A stretch of 24,030 nucleotides of DNA from PBB1 sp031380885 (GTDB lineage: Bacteria > Pseudomonadota > Gammaproteobacteria > Burkholderiales > Burkholderiaceae_C). Position numbers and translations under genes: made by a program. Positions 23,815-24,030 of the stretch are shown here, one piece after another; the first letter of the stretch is position 1, and the number at the start of each line of letters is the position of its first letter. The notes beneath the pieces were generated by a model. That model made no database searches. It had not been told where the DNA came from and saw only the letters and a list, made by a program, of their open reading frames with translations. The stretch covers positions 1 to 24,030 of the forward strand of contig JANMXL010000254.1 in assembly GCA_031380885.1 (NCBI GenBank), read 5' to 3'.

Positions 23815-23891
23815 AAGCGGGGGGTGAGCGGCCAACGACCGCAAGGCATCGCCACCGGGCTTGCGAAGCGGCATCGCGACGGAGCGCCCCC

Positions 23892-23897
23892 TACAAT
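23892..23897 (+). promoter_or_regulatory. Candidate -10 box of the tRNA-Arg gene
   Basis: TACAAT ends 10 bp before the mature tRNA 5' end, a normal distance. No clear -35 box is seen at the expected spacing. Confidence 0.5.
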
Positions 23898-23907
23898 CGA
23901 GAGCGTT

Positions 23908-23983
23908 GCGTCCGTAGCTCAATGGATAGAGTACTGCCCTCCGAAGGCAGGGGTTGCTGGTTCGATCCCAGCCGGGCGCACCA
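23908..23983 (+). tRNA. tRNA-Arg, anticodon CCG
   Basis: A complete 76-nt cloverleaf with encoded CCA. The acceptor stem pairs GCGTCCG with CGGGCGC (one G-U). The D stem is GCTC/GAGT, the anticodon stem CTGCC/GGCAG, the loop CTCCGAA with the anticodon CCG at 23941-23943, and the T stem GCTGG/CCAGC with a TTCGATC loop. It reads the CGG arginine codon, which is common in this GC-rich genome. No other tRNA is adjacent. tRNA genes are common integration sites, but no attachment-site duplication could be tested here. Confidence 0.97.
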
Positions 23984-23993
23984 GCCTCGCGCG

Positions 23994-24012
23994 CAGTGCC
24001 TCACGGGCACTG
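23994..24012 (+). repeat. Hairpin just after the tRNA gene
   Basis: CAGTGCC and GGCACTG flank a 5-nt TCACG loop, 10 bp after the tRNA. It is followed by AAAACGG, not a T-run, so it is only a weak candidate for a terminator or processing element. Confidence 0.4.
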
Positions 24013-24030
24013 AAAACGGTGTGTTGCAAT

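Noticed and set aside
23908..24030. tRNA-Arg as an integration site of a genomic island
   Set aside because: Only 47 bp follow the tRNA, with no integrase and no repeat of the tRNA 3' end visible in the window.

Overview
The window is a chromosomal segment of a GC-rich betaproteobacterium, most likely order Burkholderiales (Leptothrix/Sphaerotilus/Rubrivivax-like). The evidence is the gene families present: a cyanophycin synthetase next to a DUF1854/ABC pair, an LplT of the MKKGFYTIMAAQ type, DUF2946, a zf-CHCC protein after ilvE, a PEP-CTERM protein and a membrane-anchored cytochrome c5-type protein. Nearly all of it is densely packed protein-coding sequence. No gene-free stretch exceeds 300 bases; the largest gaps are about 224 bp (23684-23907) and 217 bp (16242-16458). 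No insertion sequence, prophage, CRISPR array or rRNA was seen.

Region 1 (1-4533) is a cyanophycin locus. cphA (minus) runs off the left edge and diverges from a two-gene operon: a type-IV-fold ABC exporter with an unusual N-terminus (PH-like region plus zinc ribbon), overlapping a DUF1854 gene. The Mur-ligase P-loop of this CphA, just inside the window edge, lacks the usual GTNGKT residues.

Region 2 (4577-8145, minus) is a translationally coupled c-di-GMP pair: a DUF3391/HD-GYP phosphodiesterase followed by a PAS-GGDEF-EAL protein whose GGDEF site is degenerate while its EAL site is intact.

Region 3 (8289-12388, minus) carries tyrB, a glutathione peroxidase, an EamA transporter and lplT. 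In front of lplT lies a possible 17-codon leader ORF with a strong Shine-Dalgarno. Divergent from it (12513-15595, plus) are alr, arfB and radA, closed by a symmetric hairpin terminator.

Region 4 (15678-17677) holds a solitary PEP-CTERM surface/exported protein (minus) with a plausible sigma-54 promoter, then ilvE and a small zf-CHCC protein (plus).

Region 5 (17709-20603) has a PAS-PAS histidine kinase overlapping, tail to tail, an RskA-type anti-sigma factor that follows its ECF sigma factor on the minus strand.

Region 6 (20692-23983) has an NTF2-like protein, a YheT-type hydrolase and a DUF2946 protein (plus), a bidirectional terminator, a diheme membrane-anchored cytochrome c (minus), and a tRNA-Arg(CCG) at the right end.

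The best leads are the cyanophycin locus with its degenerate synthetase and odd ABC/DUF1854 partners, the small leader ORF coupled to lplT, and the sigma-54 signature in front of the PEP-CTERM gene.
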